Shown: in pieces, positions 33,585 through 42,864 of the stretch | How the letters are laid out: the number at the start of each line of letters is the position of its first letter | Numbering within the stretch: the first letter of the stretch is position 1 | Source: Dickeya zeae NCPPB 2538 | Lineage (GTDB): Bacteria > Pseudomonadota > Gammaproteobacteria > Enterobacterales > Enterobacteriaceae | Direction: 5' to 3' | Assembly: GCF_000406165.1 (NCBI RefSeq) | Contig: NZ_CM001977.1 | Location: 2,650,790-2,714,789 of the forward strand | DNA length: 64,000 nt | The notes under the pieces: generated by a model | The model's input: the letters and a program-made list of their open reading frames with translations, nothing else | Database searches by the model: none | Told to the model about the DNA's origin: nothing | Program-made: the position numbers and the translations under genes

Positions 33585-34391
33585 TTATTGCCCCGCCACC
33601 GCAATCACCGACCCTTTATAACGTTGGCTGATGAAATCCGCCGTCGCTTTAGACTCCAAATCCTTCGCCAGTTGTTTAATGCGCGGATCGTCTTGCAACG
33701 CAGGTGTCGTCACCAGAATGTTGGCGTACGGATTATGGCTGGCGCTTTCCAGCCCCAGCGCGTCACGGGATGGCACCAACCCTGCTTCCAGTGCGTAGTT
33801 ACCATTAATAACCGCCAGGTCGACGTCATCCAGCGAGCGGGGGATTTGTGCCGCTTCGATCTCTTTAATCTTCAATTTTTTCGGGTTGTCGGCGATATCT
33901 TTCGGTGTCGCCTGATCTTTCGCCGGGTCGTTATAACCCGCCTTCAGTTTGATTAACCCCTGCCCTTGCAATAAGTACAGTGCCCGACTGAGGTTCGTGA
34001 CGTTATTTGGCACCGCCACGGTGGCATTCTCCTTCACCTCGTTAAGCGATTTGTATTTGCGGGAATAAATCCCCAGTGGTTCGATATGCACGGTGGCTAC
34101 CACCACGAATTTTTTGCCCAGCGCTTTTTCCTGATCGCGCAGGTAAGGCACATGCTGGAAGTAGTTAGCGTCAACATCACCGCTGGCCAGTAACTCATTG
34201 GCGTTCACGTTACCACTGAGCTCCACCACCTTCAGTTTCAGTGACGGATCCGTCTTTTGAATCTGGGCCAGAATTTCTGCATGCGGCACCGGGTCCGCTG
34301 CCACTCGCAAGGCATCAGCCGCCTGAGCCGATACCGATAACCCCATTGCCAACGCCATTGCCGCCAGAGCAAAAAATTTATTATTTTTCAT
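33585..34391 (-). CDS. metQ: Methionine-type binding protein MetQ/NlpA family
   Basis: A 268-residue periplasmic binding protein of the NlpA family. The signal peptide KNNKFFALAAMALAMGLSVSAQA is of the ordinary type; there is no lipobox cysteine, unlike E. coli MetQ. Family segments are ADPVPHAEILAQI, SGDVDANYFQHVPYL and VINGNYALEAGL. It heads the metQ-metN-metI order and follows the oxygenase gene by 36 bp. With that neighbour, the ligand may be an organosulfur compound other than methionine. Confidence 0.9.
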   Translation of the reverse strand: MKNNKFFALAAMALAMGLSVSAQAADALRVAADPVPHAEILAQIQKTDPSLKLKVVELSGNVNANELLASGDVDANYFQHVPYLRDQEKALGKKFVVVATVHIEPLGIYSRKYKSLNEVKENATVAVPNNVTNLSRALYLLQGQGLIKLKAGYNDPAKDQATPKDIADNPKKLKIKEIEAAQIPRSLDDVDLAVINGNYALEAGLVPSRDALGLESASHNPYANILVTTPALQDDPRIKQLAKDLESKATADFISQRYKGSVIAVAGQ

Positions 34392-34427
34392 GTTTTTATT
34401 CCTTATTAACGGTAATTATTTTACGTC

Positions 34428-35462
34428 TCAGACGGTCTCTGCCTGCTGTTGTGCCTGTAATACATCGCCGTAATAGCGCTTCGCCACCTCTGGGTGGGAA
34501 CGTAAGCGCCCTTTCAGGTAATTCCAGCCGACGTCACGCAACAGCGGGTTGTTCGGGTCGCTGGCAGGTCCGCGTGCCAGTGTTGCCAGCGTGGGCGACA
34601 GTGGAAATACCGGCACCACTGCATCCAGTTGCGCACCAAGAAAGAACGCGATGGATAAGCGCTCCTGACCTGGCGGCGGCGAAACCACCCGGTGCACCGT
34701 GGCGCGCAAATAGCCGTCGGTCGCCAGTTCCAGCAACTCGCCGATGTTGACCACAAATGAACCCGGCAATGGACGCGCGTCGACCCAACTATCCGGCTCA
34801 AGTTCCACCTGCAAGCCGGGCTGCTCGTCCTGCAACAGCAGCGTCAGAAAGCCGGAGTCTTTGTGCGCACCAACCCCTTGCTGGCTGCCTACCACTGGTT
34901 GCCCAGGGTAGCGAATCAGCTTGATATGCTCGTTGGGTTTATTACCGTACAGCGCATCGAACGCGGTAACTGGCAACCCCAGAAGCTCAGCGAAGGCACG
35001 CAGCAGGCGCAGTGAAATCCGGGTCAGGGCTTGCTGCCATTCCAGCAGTGTACTTTTCAGCGCCGGTAGCGATTCAGGCCACTGATTCGGCCCCTGCAGT
35101 CGCCGCCAGGCCGGATCGCCCGACAGCAGGCGCAACGCTGGGCGCTCTGCCCCAATATCAAACTGCTCACGCCAGTCCGGCGCGCTGCGAGTTCGTTCGG
35201 CACCTGCCAGGGTGTATCCACGAAAATGGGGAGAGCGAATCATCGCCACGCGCTGTTTTTCATCATCCGGCAGAGAGAAAAAAGCTCGCGATACGCGCTG
35301 AACGCGTTGTTGCAATTCCGGCGAGACGCCGTGGTGGGTGAGATAAAAGAAGCCAGTTTCACGTGCGGCGTGATTCAGGCGTTGCAGAAACTCGGCGCGT
35401 TGCCGGGCAACGCCTTCAAGCAGAGAAAAATCGAGTACGGGCAAGGTTTCGGTGTGACTCAT
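34428..35462 (-). CDS. Isopenicillin-N-synthase-family Fe(II)/2-oxoglutarate oxygenase
   Basis: A 344-residue non-haem iron oxygenase of the isopenicillin N synthase family. The iron ligands are visible as His-x-Asp in GVGAHKDSGFLTLLLQD and the distal His in RATVHRVVSPP; the 2-oxoglutarate Arg-x-Ser motif is RLSIAFFLG. The N-terminal FYLTHHGVSPELQQRV is also typical. The start at 35462 has GGAGTTAGCC upstream. It is first in a unit with metQNI, so it probably oxidises an imported sulfur compound to release sulfur; the substrate is unknown. Cytoplasmic. Confidence 0.87.
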   Translation of the reverse strand: MSHTETLPVLDFSLLEGVARQRAEFLQRLNHAARETGFFYLTHHGVSPELQQRVQRVSRAFFSLPDDEKQRVAMIRSPHFRGYTLAGAERTRSAPDWREQFDIGAERPALRLLSGDPAWRRLQGPNQWPESLPALKSTLLEWQQALTRISLRLLRAFAELLGLPVTAFDALYGNKPNEHIKLIRYPGQPVVGSQQGVGAHKDSGFLTLLLQDEQPGLQVELEPDSWVDARPLPGSFVVNIGELLELATDGYLRATVHRVVSPPPGQERLSIAFFLGAQLDAVVPVFPLSPTLATLARGPASDPNNPLLRDVGWNYLKGRLRSHPEVAKRYYGDVLQAQQQAETV

Positions 35463-35877
35463 GGCTAACTCCAGTAATGAAATGTAGAGATGTCGTGGCA
35501 TTCAACATGGAGCAAGCGCAACAAGACGAAGGGGACATGGTGATTCCTCATGGTCGATAATCAGGAAACCGGCTCGTAAAACGAACCTAAAACATGACAT
35601 CATCACGCCATAGCAGCAGATGACGGCTGAAATGTATTAATCCCGATTTTCCCACGCAGGTAAAATATCAATAACGGCAAAGGTAAGACGAAAATCGGCA
35701 CAACCACGTACGCCGACTTGCTGTAATTGGTAACAAATTTGTAAGCAGCTTTACCTGACAATCCATGTATTCGCCTGCGGGAACACAGTAGGATGACGGC
35801 GAAGGGTGTGATAAAACAGCCGCAGGACCGCCCCACCGTGTGCCGGTCTGCACTCCAATATCTCTTGAGGTAATCCT
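35463..35877. other. Divergent intergenic region
   Basis: 415 bp between the oxygenase and DUF2076 genes, which are transcribed away from each other. It must hold both promoters; I see no repeat, hairpin or small gene that can be supported. Confidence 0.5.
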
Positions 35878-36675
35878 ATGCAATCTGAAGAACAACGCCT
35901 TATTGATGGTCTGTTTAGCCGACTGAAGACAGCCGAGACCAACACGGGCCCTCGGGATCTCAAGGCAGAACAGCAAATCAACGACTATATTCGCCAGCAG
36001 CCCGCCGCACCTTACTACATGGCGCAGGCGATGATTATTCAGGAAGCGGCGCTCAAACAACTGGATCAGCGCGTGAAAGAGCTGGAAGCCGAGGTTAACC
36101 GGCTCAGACAAGAAGCCGCTGCGCGCCCACAGCAAAGCAGCGGTGGTTTTCTGGCCGGTCTGTTTGGCGGCGGCAGCCGTAGCAGCGCGCCACAACAACC
36201 GGCTCAGCCTTCGCAACCGGCCGGTTACGGTCAACCTGCGGGCTATGGTCAACCCACCGGTTACGGCCAGCCGATGGGATATACACCGCCGCCAGCAGGT
36301 TACGGTCAGCCAGCCCAGCAGGCACCTTCCCGCGCGGGTGGTTTTCTAAGCGGCGCATTGCAGACCGCGGCTGGTGTGGCTGGCGGCGTCGTGCTGGCAG
36401 ATATGCTGACGGGTATGTTCCATCGCTCACAGCCAGAGGAAATCGTCAATATCATCAATGAAACACCGATGATCAACGACAATCCGCTGGGCAATGCCAG
36501 CGATAACTTCCGCGATTTCAGCGCGGATAACCTCGATACCTTCAACGGCACAGGCAACAACGACCAGTGGAGTAATGTCAGCAACGACCCACAGGGTAAC
36601 GACTACGACGATTTCTCTGCCGACGATTCCTACGACGACGACGATTCTTACGACGACGACGATTCTTACGTCTGA
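35878..36675 (+). CDS. DUF2076 domain protein with repeat-rich linker
   Basis: A 265-residue protein of the DUF2076 family. Residues 1-90 are helical and charged (QSEEQRLIDGLFSRLKTAE, a coiled coil near LDQRVKELEAEVNRLRQEAA). A Pro/Gly/Gln linker follows with five GYGQP-type repeats (about residues 112-148), a glycine-rich hydrophobic segment (GFLSGALQTAAGVAGGVVLADML), and an acidic tail ending in repeated DDDSY. TTGAGGTAATCCT precedes the ATG. The family is found in many proteobacteria; its biochemical role is not known to me. It is monocistronic. Confidence 0.85.
   Translation: MQSEEQRLIDGLFSRLKTAETNTGPRDLKAEQQINDYIRQQPAAPYYMAQAMIIQEAALKQLDQRVKELEAEVNRLRQEAAARPQQSSGGFLAGLFGGGSRSSAPQQPAQPSQPAGYGQPAGYGQPTGYGQPMGYTPPPAGYGQPAQQAPSRAGGFLSGALQTAAGVAGGVVLADMLTGMFHRSQPEEIVNIINETPMINDNPLGNASDNFRDFSADNLDTFNGTGNNDQWSNVSNDPQGNDYDDFSADDSYDDDDSYDDDDSYV
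36629..36672. repeat. Tandem repeat encoding the acidic DDDSY tail
   Basis: The 18-bp unit TACGACGACGACGATTCT is present twice in full with partial flanking copies, giving SYDDDDSYDDDDSY at the C-terminus of the DUF2076 protein. A second in-gene repeat at about 36220-36310 encodes the GYGQP series. Confidence 0.8.
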
Positions 36676-37045
36676 TACCCCGTTTTTCCCGCCATCAGGC
36701 TGTCCCTTGTGTCGTCGTTGACTCAAGGGACGGCCAGATAAATAGATATGGATTATCCTGGCGCCGATTTCAGGCTATCCTAAGCGCTCAGAAATCGGTG
36801 ACGACTGGATAGTAGCCAACCCCCATGGCAACGGCAGATCAATGTTGATTGCCCGCATCCGCTCGTAACGAATTGAAAGAAATAGAATAAAAGAGAAACA
36901 ATGCAGAATGGGCTTTTTTCATATCATTTATCAATAACACTGTATGATACCGGCTCTACGTGTGAACCGTTGTAGCCAGATAGCGACAACGTCACAACGA
37001 TTAGTACCAGGGGAAGGCTCTGAAACCTGAAAGTGGACTGACGGC
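36676..37045. other. Intergenic region with terminator-like hairpin
   Basis: 370 bp without a gene. A 12-bp stem, GGCTGTCCCTTG (36698-36709) with CAAGGGACGGCC (36724-36735), containing one T-G pair, follows the DUF2076 gene and probably ends its transcript, though no T-tract is present. The remainder up to the diguanylate cyclase is AT-rich. Confidence 0.55.
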
Positions 37046-38461
37046 ATGCATCTGAACGTGGCTTTATTTAAAAACGGCAGCACCGGGCTGAACAGTTTAA
37101 ATGTCTTCATGGTGACGCTGGTGGGTTGCAATATCGGTGCGCATGCCCGGTTATCCAACATTGATTTATCCGTATTCTGGCCGGTGAACATCATCATCGC
37201 GGCCTTGTTTTACCGCTGCCGATACCTGAATAATCCCTGGTATTACCTCGTCGCCTACGCCGCGATGATTCTGCAAGATACGATGTTCTATGGCTGGGGT
37301 GTGAGCGCGTTGACCATCAACTCTGCCAACATCGCGTTTATCGTTGTGCTCACCCAGTTGCTCAACTGGCCGGGGCTCCTGACACGCCGGGAAACCGACA
37401 TGATCAGCTCACTGTATGTGTTTGCCGCGTGTATGATTGCCGCTCTGGCCTGCGGTTTTGTCGGTGCCTTGGCGCAGCAGCCCTGGCCCACCTTCCCGGC
37501 GGCGATATTTCGCAGTAATTTTCTCAATTGGTTCAGCGACCAGTTCTACACCGCGGTGTTGTTCCTGCCACTGTTGTTAACCCTGCAAAGCCGGATCCCG
37601 CTGCATCTCCCGGCGTCGCTGCAAATGGCAGATGCTCTGCCATTATTGTTACTGCTGCTGTCTATCTGCATCGCCCCGCTGCTCGGCCCGGTCGCGATTC
37701 TGGCGTTCCCCTTGCCCGCATTAACCTGGTGCGCGATTGTCTACCCGCTATGGTTGATTCGGCTTATCACCTTGTGCGTCGGTGCGACAGAGTTAATCAT
37801 GACCGCCGAGCATGTTTACGCGCTCTATAACCCACAAGACCCGATGTTCATGCATCAAGTCGTGATTGCGCGCATCGGTATCGCCGCCACCATCTTCAGC
37901 CCGCTGATGATGGCAACCAACGCACGAACCATCCGCCAGTTAAACGCTCGTCTGCTACGACAGGCCAGCCATGACTTTTTGACCAACACCTTGTCGCGCT
38001 ACGGGTTTACCGAAGCGCTATCCACGCACGATCAGAACATCAAATCGCAACAGGATGCGGTCAACATCATGCTGATCGACATCGATAACTTCAAAAACAT
38101 CAACGACAGCTTCGGGCATGACTGCGGCGATGAAATCCTGCGACAGGTCGCCAATGTGATACAACGGACGGTTTCTGCTCAAGGGCTGGTCAGTCGTATC
38201 GGCGGGGAGGAGTTTGCCGTCGTGTGCTTTAACTACAGTCCGCCCGCGTTTTACCGGCTGGCCGACGAACTGCGTCAAACTATCCAGCACACCGTGTTTC
38301 TGTTCAACCAACAGCATGTGCCGGTCACCGTCAGCATTGGCATTGCCCATGCGCAGGTAGCGGGTAAACACCTGGTGGATACGGTGCATGAACTGTTTCC
38401 TCTGGCAGATAAAAACCTCTATACCGCCAAACGCGAAGGGCGTAACCGCACCATTCAGTAA
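37046..38461 (+). CDS. Membrane diguanylate cyclase (MASE1-like sensor plus GGDEF)
   Basis: A 471-residue protein. The first ~300 residues are hydrophobic with about eight membrane segments of MASE1-like type (FWPVNIIIAALFYRC, then LLLLLLSICIAPLLGPV). The GGDEF domain covers about 310-470: DNFKNINDSFGHDCGDE and the active site GGEEF at residues 386-390 are intact, so it should make cyclic di-GMP from two GTP. The inhibitory RxxD motif that normally precedes the active site is missing (SAQG at that place), so product inhibition is probably weak. The signal sensed is unknown. Single gene. Confidence 0.88.
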   Translation: MHLNVALFKNGSTGLNSLNVFMVTLVGCNIGAHARLSNIDLSVFWPVNIIIAALFYRCRYLNNPWYYLVAYAAMILQDTMFYGWGVSALTINSANIAFIVVLTQLLNWPGLLTRRETDMISSLYVFAACMIAALACGFVGALAQQPWPTFPAAIFRSNFLNWFSDQFYTAVLFLPLLLTLQSRIPLHLPASLQMADALPLLLLLLSICIAPLLGPVAILAFPLPALTWCAIVYPLWLIRLITLCVGATELIMTAEHVYALYNPQDPMFMHQVVIARIGIAATIFSPLMMATNARTIRQLNARLLRQASHDFLTNTLSRYGFTEALSTHDQNIKSQQDAVNIMLIDIDNFKNINDSFGHDCGDEILRQVANVIQRTVSAQGLVSRIGGEEFAVVCFNYSPPAFYRLADELRQTIQHTVFLFNQQHVPVTVSIGIAHAQVAGKHLVDTVHELFPLADKNLYTAKREGRNRTIQ

Positions 38462-38573
38462 ATGAATGATCGCTGAAAAGCGCGTCGGTGATACCTCGCC
38501 CGGTGGCGGCCCTTCGGCCTACCGACGTTCACCACATGGCACGCTACACATAAAAACGTATCGAGACATCAGG

Positions 38574-39326
38574 ATGAAATACCGTTATTTACTGCTCTGC
38601 TCCCTGCTTGCTGCGGTATCGGCACAGGCCGACACCGCCATACCGCCTGCGGTAAAACAGCTTGAAAAGCAGGGCATCAAAATTATCAAACCGTTTTCTG
38701 CACCCGGTGGCGTGCAAGGTTGGCTAGGTGAATATCAAAAAATGGGCGTCACCATTTATCTGACGCCAGATGGCAAACACGCGATATCCGGCTACATGTA
38801 CGACGCGCAAGGCAACAATCTGAGCGAACAGTTGATTGACAAGGAACTCTACCTGCCCGCCGGGCGAGAAATGTGGAAAAAACTGGAGCGCGCGCCGTGG
38901 ATTGCTGAAGGTAAGGCTGATGCTCCCCGCACCATCGTGGTATTCGCTGACCCATTCTGCCCCTACTGCAAGCAGTTCTGGGAAAAAGCTCAACCCTGGG
39001 TAGCATCCGGTAAGGTGCAGATACACACATTACTGGTTGGGATTATCCGCCCGGACAGCGGCCGGTACGCCGCTGCGATCCTCAGTGCGAAAAACCCGGC
39101 ACAAGCCTGGCACGACTTTGAACTGTCAAACGGGAAAACCGTGCCACCGTTCCCGGACGCTACACCGCCCGATGTCGTGAAAAAGCTACAATACAACCAG
39201 CAGTTGCTTGACGAACTGGGCGCTAACGTGACCCCGGCTATCTACTACATGAATGCCGACAACGCGCTGCAACAGGTCGTCGGCCTGCCCGATGAAAAGC
39301 AACTGGCCGACATGATGGGGAAATAA
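38574..39326 (+). CDS. dsbG: Periplasmic thiol:disulfide isomerase DsbG
   Basis: A 250-residue DsbC/DsbG-type protein. Signal peptide cleavage is expected after SAQA (residue 19). The N-terminal dimerisation domain (AIPPAVKQLEKQGIKIIKPF) is followed by a thioredoxin domain with active site Cys129-Pro-Tyr-Cys132 and the cis-proline in NVTPAIYYM. DsbG protects single cysteines in the periplasm and isomerises disulfides. The start at 38574 is the one that puts the signal peptide at the N-terminus; the frame runs further up to 38466 without homology. Single gene. Confidence 0.9.
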   Translation: MKYRYLLLCSLLAAVSAQADTAIPPAVKQLEKQGIKIIKPFSAPGGVQGWLGEYQKMGVTIYLTPDGKHAISGYMYDAQGNNLSEQLIDKELYLPAGREMWKKLERAPWIAEGKADAPRTIVVFADPFCPYCKQFWEKAQPWVASGKVQIHTLLVGIIRPDSGRYAAAILSAKNPAQAWHDFELSNGKTVPPFPDATPPDVVKKLQYNQQLLDELGANVTPAIYYMNADNALQQVVGLPDEKQLADMMGK

Positions 39327-39390
39327 ACCGCTCCGTCGGGAAGTACAAGAGTGGGTGCTCAGGCGCTACGCCGTCTGGACCGTTACCTGA

Positions 39391-40239
39391 TTACGCCATC
39401 GCCTGTGTCATCAGCGTCCAGGCCTGCATACCCCCCGCCTCTGGCTGCCACGGTGTGCCCCGGATCATTGTGACCGGCGCATCGACCGGTTGCAGCCCGC
39501 ACTCCGCCAACCAGTGCCCGAGTCCGAGAGCAGCGTCTGTGTCGATACGAACAAACTCACCGCCAACCTCGCTCATCAACGCACGGATCAACACACGGGC
39601 ATGTTCGGCGCTGTCGGCAATCACCGGGCCGATAACATACCCACGGCCAAAAGGTCGCAACGCGCCAAACCCAGCGATACGGCCGTGCTGTTCCAGTACC
39701 TGCATCGCCGTTGACTGCCGCAATAGCCAGGCGATCAGCGCCGGGCGTGCCAACCCATGCGCCTGTTGATCCAACGTCGACAGGTGGTGGGCATCCGCCA
39801 GCGTAGCGGCTCGCAGTTGCAGCCCATCATCCAGCGTGGGCGCAGCGATTGCCGGTAACTGCGGGCACTGATACTGATGGATTTCACCCACCGCCGTAAA
39901 TCCCAATTGGGCATACAACCCCTGCCCCGCCGCAGTGGCGTGCAGTCGCACCTGATATCCCTCAAGGCCAGCCAGTAGCCCGTCCATCAGCCGCCGACCA
40001 ATGCCACGCCCTTGCTGCCGTTCATCCACCACCACCAGTCCGATAGTGGCCCAGCGTTCGCCCCAGCGCCAGCATACGGCGGTTCCCAACGGTTGCCCAT
40101 TTTCTTCCGCCAGCAGCCCGTCCCCCAACTGCAACGCGTCCTGCCAGTCCTGCAGCCGGTGCGGCCAGTGCGTCTGCTGGGTTAGCGACCAGCCGAAATC
40201 AGCATCCGCTGCCGTCATGGCGCGTAACGTTATCGTCAT
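39391..40239 (-). CDS. GNAT-family N-acetyltransferase, two-domain
   Basis: A 282-residue protein. The N-terminal GNAT domain (residues 1-130) has the acetyl-CoA binding segment VVVDERQQGRGIGRRLMDGL and the GLYAQLGFTAVGE motif. The C-terminal half (about 150-280) is a second, more diverged GNAT-like domain (LDQQAHGLARPALIAWLL, then GFGALRPFGRGYVIGPV). It follows the FAD oxidoreductase by 10 bp with GAGGAGCATGAC as ribosome-binding site, so the two form an operon. The acetylated substrate is unknown; a shared amino-acid or amine substrate with the oxidoreductase is plausible. Confidence 0.85.
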   Translation of the reverse strand: MTITLRAMTAADADFGWSLTQQTHWPHRLQDWQDALQLGDGLLAEENGQPLGTAVCWRWGERWATIGLVVVDERQQGRGIGRRLMDGLLAGLEGYQVRLHATAAGQGLYAQLGFTAVGEIHQYQCPQLPAIAAPTLDDGLQLRAATLADAHHLSTLDQQAHGLARPALIAWLLRQSTAMQVLEQHGRIAGFGALRPFGRGYVIGPVIADSAEHARVLIRALMSEVGGEFVRIDTDAALGLGHWLAECGLQPVDAPVTMIRGTPWQPEAGGMQAWTLMTQAMA

Positions 40240-40249
40240 GTCATGCTCC

Positions 40250-41581
40250 TCACATCATACCCGGCGCTTTCAACCCGGAACCGTCTACCAGTCGGGCGTA
40301 GCGGAACGGGGTTGGATCCACGATCGGGGTATCCCCCGTCACCAGATCTGCCGCCAGTCGACCGGCTCCCGGCCCGATACCAAAGCCATGCGCGCTGAAC
40401 CCGGCAGACAGCACCAGCCCCGGCAGGCTCTCCACCGCTGAAATGACCGGAATCGCGTCCGGCGTACTGTCGATCATTCCGCCCCATGCCTGTATAGCGC
40501 GGATAGCGGCCAGCGCCGGGTATTCACGCCGCATCGCCGCCAGCCCGTCGCTCACTATCGCCATATCCGGTAACGGGTCGAGAATACGGGTTTTCTCAAA
40601 CGGCGACACCCCATCGAATGACCAGGTTGCCCGTGATTCCGGCCCGCATAGGAAAGGTTTAATACCCGGGCGGAACGACAAATTTTTACGCCGCGCCCGG
40701 AAGGTCGGATAAAACTGTCGGGCGTAACGCAGGCTCTGGAAGCCCGGTTCCAGTCGACCGCGCCCGGACACCGATACGGTATAGCTGCCGTCTGACCGGG
40801 GGCGGCAGGCAAACCCCGCGGTGTAAAACGGCAGGCTAATGACCTGCTCGATCGGTGCGGTACGAAACGCCGTACCAATCACGTTGCCCAACGGCAGTTC
40901 GATACCGTGACGACGGCAGAACAGTGAGCTCCAGACACCACCAGCACAAATCACGGCGGAGGTTTTGACCCGGCCACGTTCGGTCCACACGCCGCTGACC
41001 CGTCCACCGCTGATATCCAGCCCGCGCACAGCGCATTGTTGGATAACACTGGCACCAAGACGTTGCGCGGCGATAGCCAGCCCGGCGCAGGCCAGCGCGG
41101 GTTCGGCATGACCATCCGTCGGCGACGACACGCCCCCCAGCCACGCGGTGGTACTGCCCGGCGTCATCGCTTTGGCTTGCTCAGCATTGAGAATATCGCT
41201 GCGCACACCGTAGGCTTTCGCCATTTTACCCCAGTTGTCCCAGGCATCGATTTCTGCCTGATCCACCGTGGTGTACAGCAGCCCGGAACGGTGAAAGCCC
41301 AGATCTTCACCGGTCTCCTGTTGCAGTTCTTCCCAGCGACGCAACGCATAGATGACCAGCGGTAATTCGCGCTCATCGCGGTTTTGCTGTCGGCACCATC
41401 CCCAGTTGCGGCTGGATTGCTCGCCACCCACCAGCCCTTTTTCCAGCAGCAACACGCTGACGCCTTTTTTCGCCAGCTCATAAGCTGCCGCCACGCCAGC
41501 AATACCAGCGCCAATCACCACCACGTCTGCCTGATCCGGCAACTGTCTACTGTCCTGAACATATCTGATCGGTGCAGGCAT
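40250..41581 (-). CDS. FAD-dependent amine/amino acid oxidoreductase (DadA/SoxB family)
   Basis: A 443-residue flavoprotein of the DAO family. The dinucleotide-binding motif GAGIAG is at residues 24-29, with LLLEKGLVGGEQSSRNWGWCRQQNRDE split around residue 55 (SSRNWGWCRQ is a subfamily mark). C-terminal segments AWGGMIDSTPDAIPVI and SAGFSAHGFGIGPGAG bind FAD. Members oxidise secondary amines, D-amino acids or opine-like compounds. AGAGGAACAAC precedes the ATG. It is first in a two-gene operon with the acetyltransferase. Confidence 0.86.
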   Translation of the reverse strand: MPAPIRYVQDSRQLPDQADVVVIGAGIAGVAAAYELAKKGVSVLLLEKGLVGGEQSSRNWGWCRQQNRDERELPLVIYALRRWEELQQETGEDLGFHRSGLLYTTVDQAEIDAWDNWGKMAKAYGVRSDILNAEQAKAMTPGSTTAWLGGVSSPTDGHAEPALACAGLAIAAQRLGASVIQQCAVRGLDISGGRVSGVWTERGRVKTSAVICAGGVWSSLFCRRHGIELPLGNVIGTAFRTAPIEQVISLPFYTAGFACRPRSDGSYTVSVSGRGRLEPGFQSLRYARQFYPTFRARRKNLSFRPGIKPFLCGPESRATWSFDGVSPFEKTRILDPLPDMAIVSDGLAAMRREYPALAAIRAIQAWGGMIDSTPDAIPVISAVESLPGLVLSAGFSAHGFGIGPGAGRLAADLVTGDTPIVDPTPFRYARLVDGSGLKAPGMM

Positions 41582-41907
41582 GTTGTTCCTCTGTGATTGC
41601 CTAAGAATAGAAAATGTATCTCTAACGCCAGTGCGCTTACCAATAGCCTGATTTCTTTATGACATTATCGCACATTTGATAGCAGCCTATCGTAATCGGC
41701 AATGGCACCGGCGTCACGGTCTGCCTGCCAGCATCAACCGCCTGTTGTGCCGCCGACGGCGGATTAGCCACCGGTCGCGATAACACCGCACTCACATCCT
41801 GCAACAGACGATCATCAGCCAGTCATCTTCTCTCAACCCATTCCGATAGCTGAATAACCCCCATCGCCGACAATGGACAGGAACCCTACCATCAGGAGAG
41901 CGATGCT
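41582..41907. other. Divergent intergenic region
   Basis: 326 bp between the oxidoreductase and the papain-family peptidase, transcribed away from each other. It should contain both promoters; no hairpin, repeat or small gene could be supported. Confidence 0.5.
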
Positions 41908-42714
41908 ATGTTAACCAAAAGACGTAAATCCCGACTGGGCTACATTCCCGATACCCCAGACATTCGCGACCACCACTACACCCCGGACCCCAGCGTGCTG
42001 AAAGTGCTGCCCGCCAAAGTGGACCTGACGCCCACTTTTGAGGTCTACGATCAGGGCCCTGTCGGCTCGTGTACCGCCAACGCACTGGCAGGTGCGGTGC
42101 AGTTTGAACGGTTAAAAATGGGTGAGCGACCTAACTTTGTACCGTCACGGCTGTTCATCTACTACAACGAACGCACCATTGAAGGCGATGTCAAGTATGA
42201 TGCGGGCGCTACGCTGCGCGATGGCATCAAAACCCTGCATAAACTGGGAGTCTGTCCGGAAGAAGAGTGGTCCTATGTGGCGACCCCCGCACAGGAAGAA
42301 GGCGGTGAATTTCCTCCCGGCGCCCCGGCGGCGACCCGGCCACCGGAGCGCTGCTATCAGGACGCATTGAAATACACCATCACCAACTATCAGCGTTTGC
42401 ATCAGGATTTGTCACACTTGCAAGGCTGCCTGGCCTGCGGCTTTCCGTTTGTGTTCGGTTTTACGGTCTATTCCAGTTGGATGGACCTGAAAAACCTGCC
42501 GGTGGTGGTACCCCTGCCCAGTGGCAAAGATAAGCCGGAAGGTGGCCATGCCGTCCTGTGCGTCGGGTATGACAACGCCACCCAGCTCTTTAAATTCCGC
42601 AATTCATGGGGGAAAGACGTGGGAGAAAACGGCTATTTCTATATGCCTTACGCCTATTTACTCGACCATCGGTTGGCACAAGATATCTGGGCTATTAATA
42701 CTGTTAAGAATTAG
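41908..42714 (+). CDS. C1A (papain-family) cysteine peptidase, cytoplasmic form
   Basis: A 268-residue papain-fold peptidase. The triad is visible: Cys55 in GPVGSCTANALAG, His214 in GGHAVLCVGYD and Asn232 in FRNSWGKD; the oxyanion Gln is in VYDQGPVG. There is no signal peptide and no propeptide of the usual papain type, so it is made as a mature enzyme. An AGGAG lies 11 bases before the ATG. It borders the AT-rich RiPP-like island and converges on its exporter gene, but its base composition is that of the surrounding chromosome. Whether it takes part in leader removal is only a possibility. Confidence 0.85.
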   Translation: MLTKRRKSRLGYIPDTPDIRDHHYTPDPSVLKVLPAKVDLTPTFEVYDQGPVGSCTANALAGAVQFERLKMGERPNFVPSRLFIYYNERTIEGDVKYDAGATLRDGIKTLHKLGVCPEEEWSYVATPAQEEGGEFPPGAPAATRPPERCYQDALKYTITNYQRLHQDLSHLQGCLACGFPFVFGFTVYSSWMDLKNLPVVVPLPSGKDKPEGGHAVLCVGYDNATQLFKFRNSWGKDVGENGYFYMPYAYLLDHRLAQDIWAINTVKN

Positions 42715-42864
42715 GCTAATCAGTTTAGGCTATGTCCCGAAATACATTATCCTCGAGATAAAACCCGGACATAGCCTCACCGCAGATCCAAAGAAAAGAT
42801 TTGGCAACTTGCATACATAGCAAGGAATAATCGTGACGCGTTTGGGTGTAGCCAACAGGCCATT

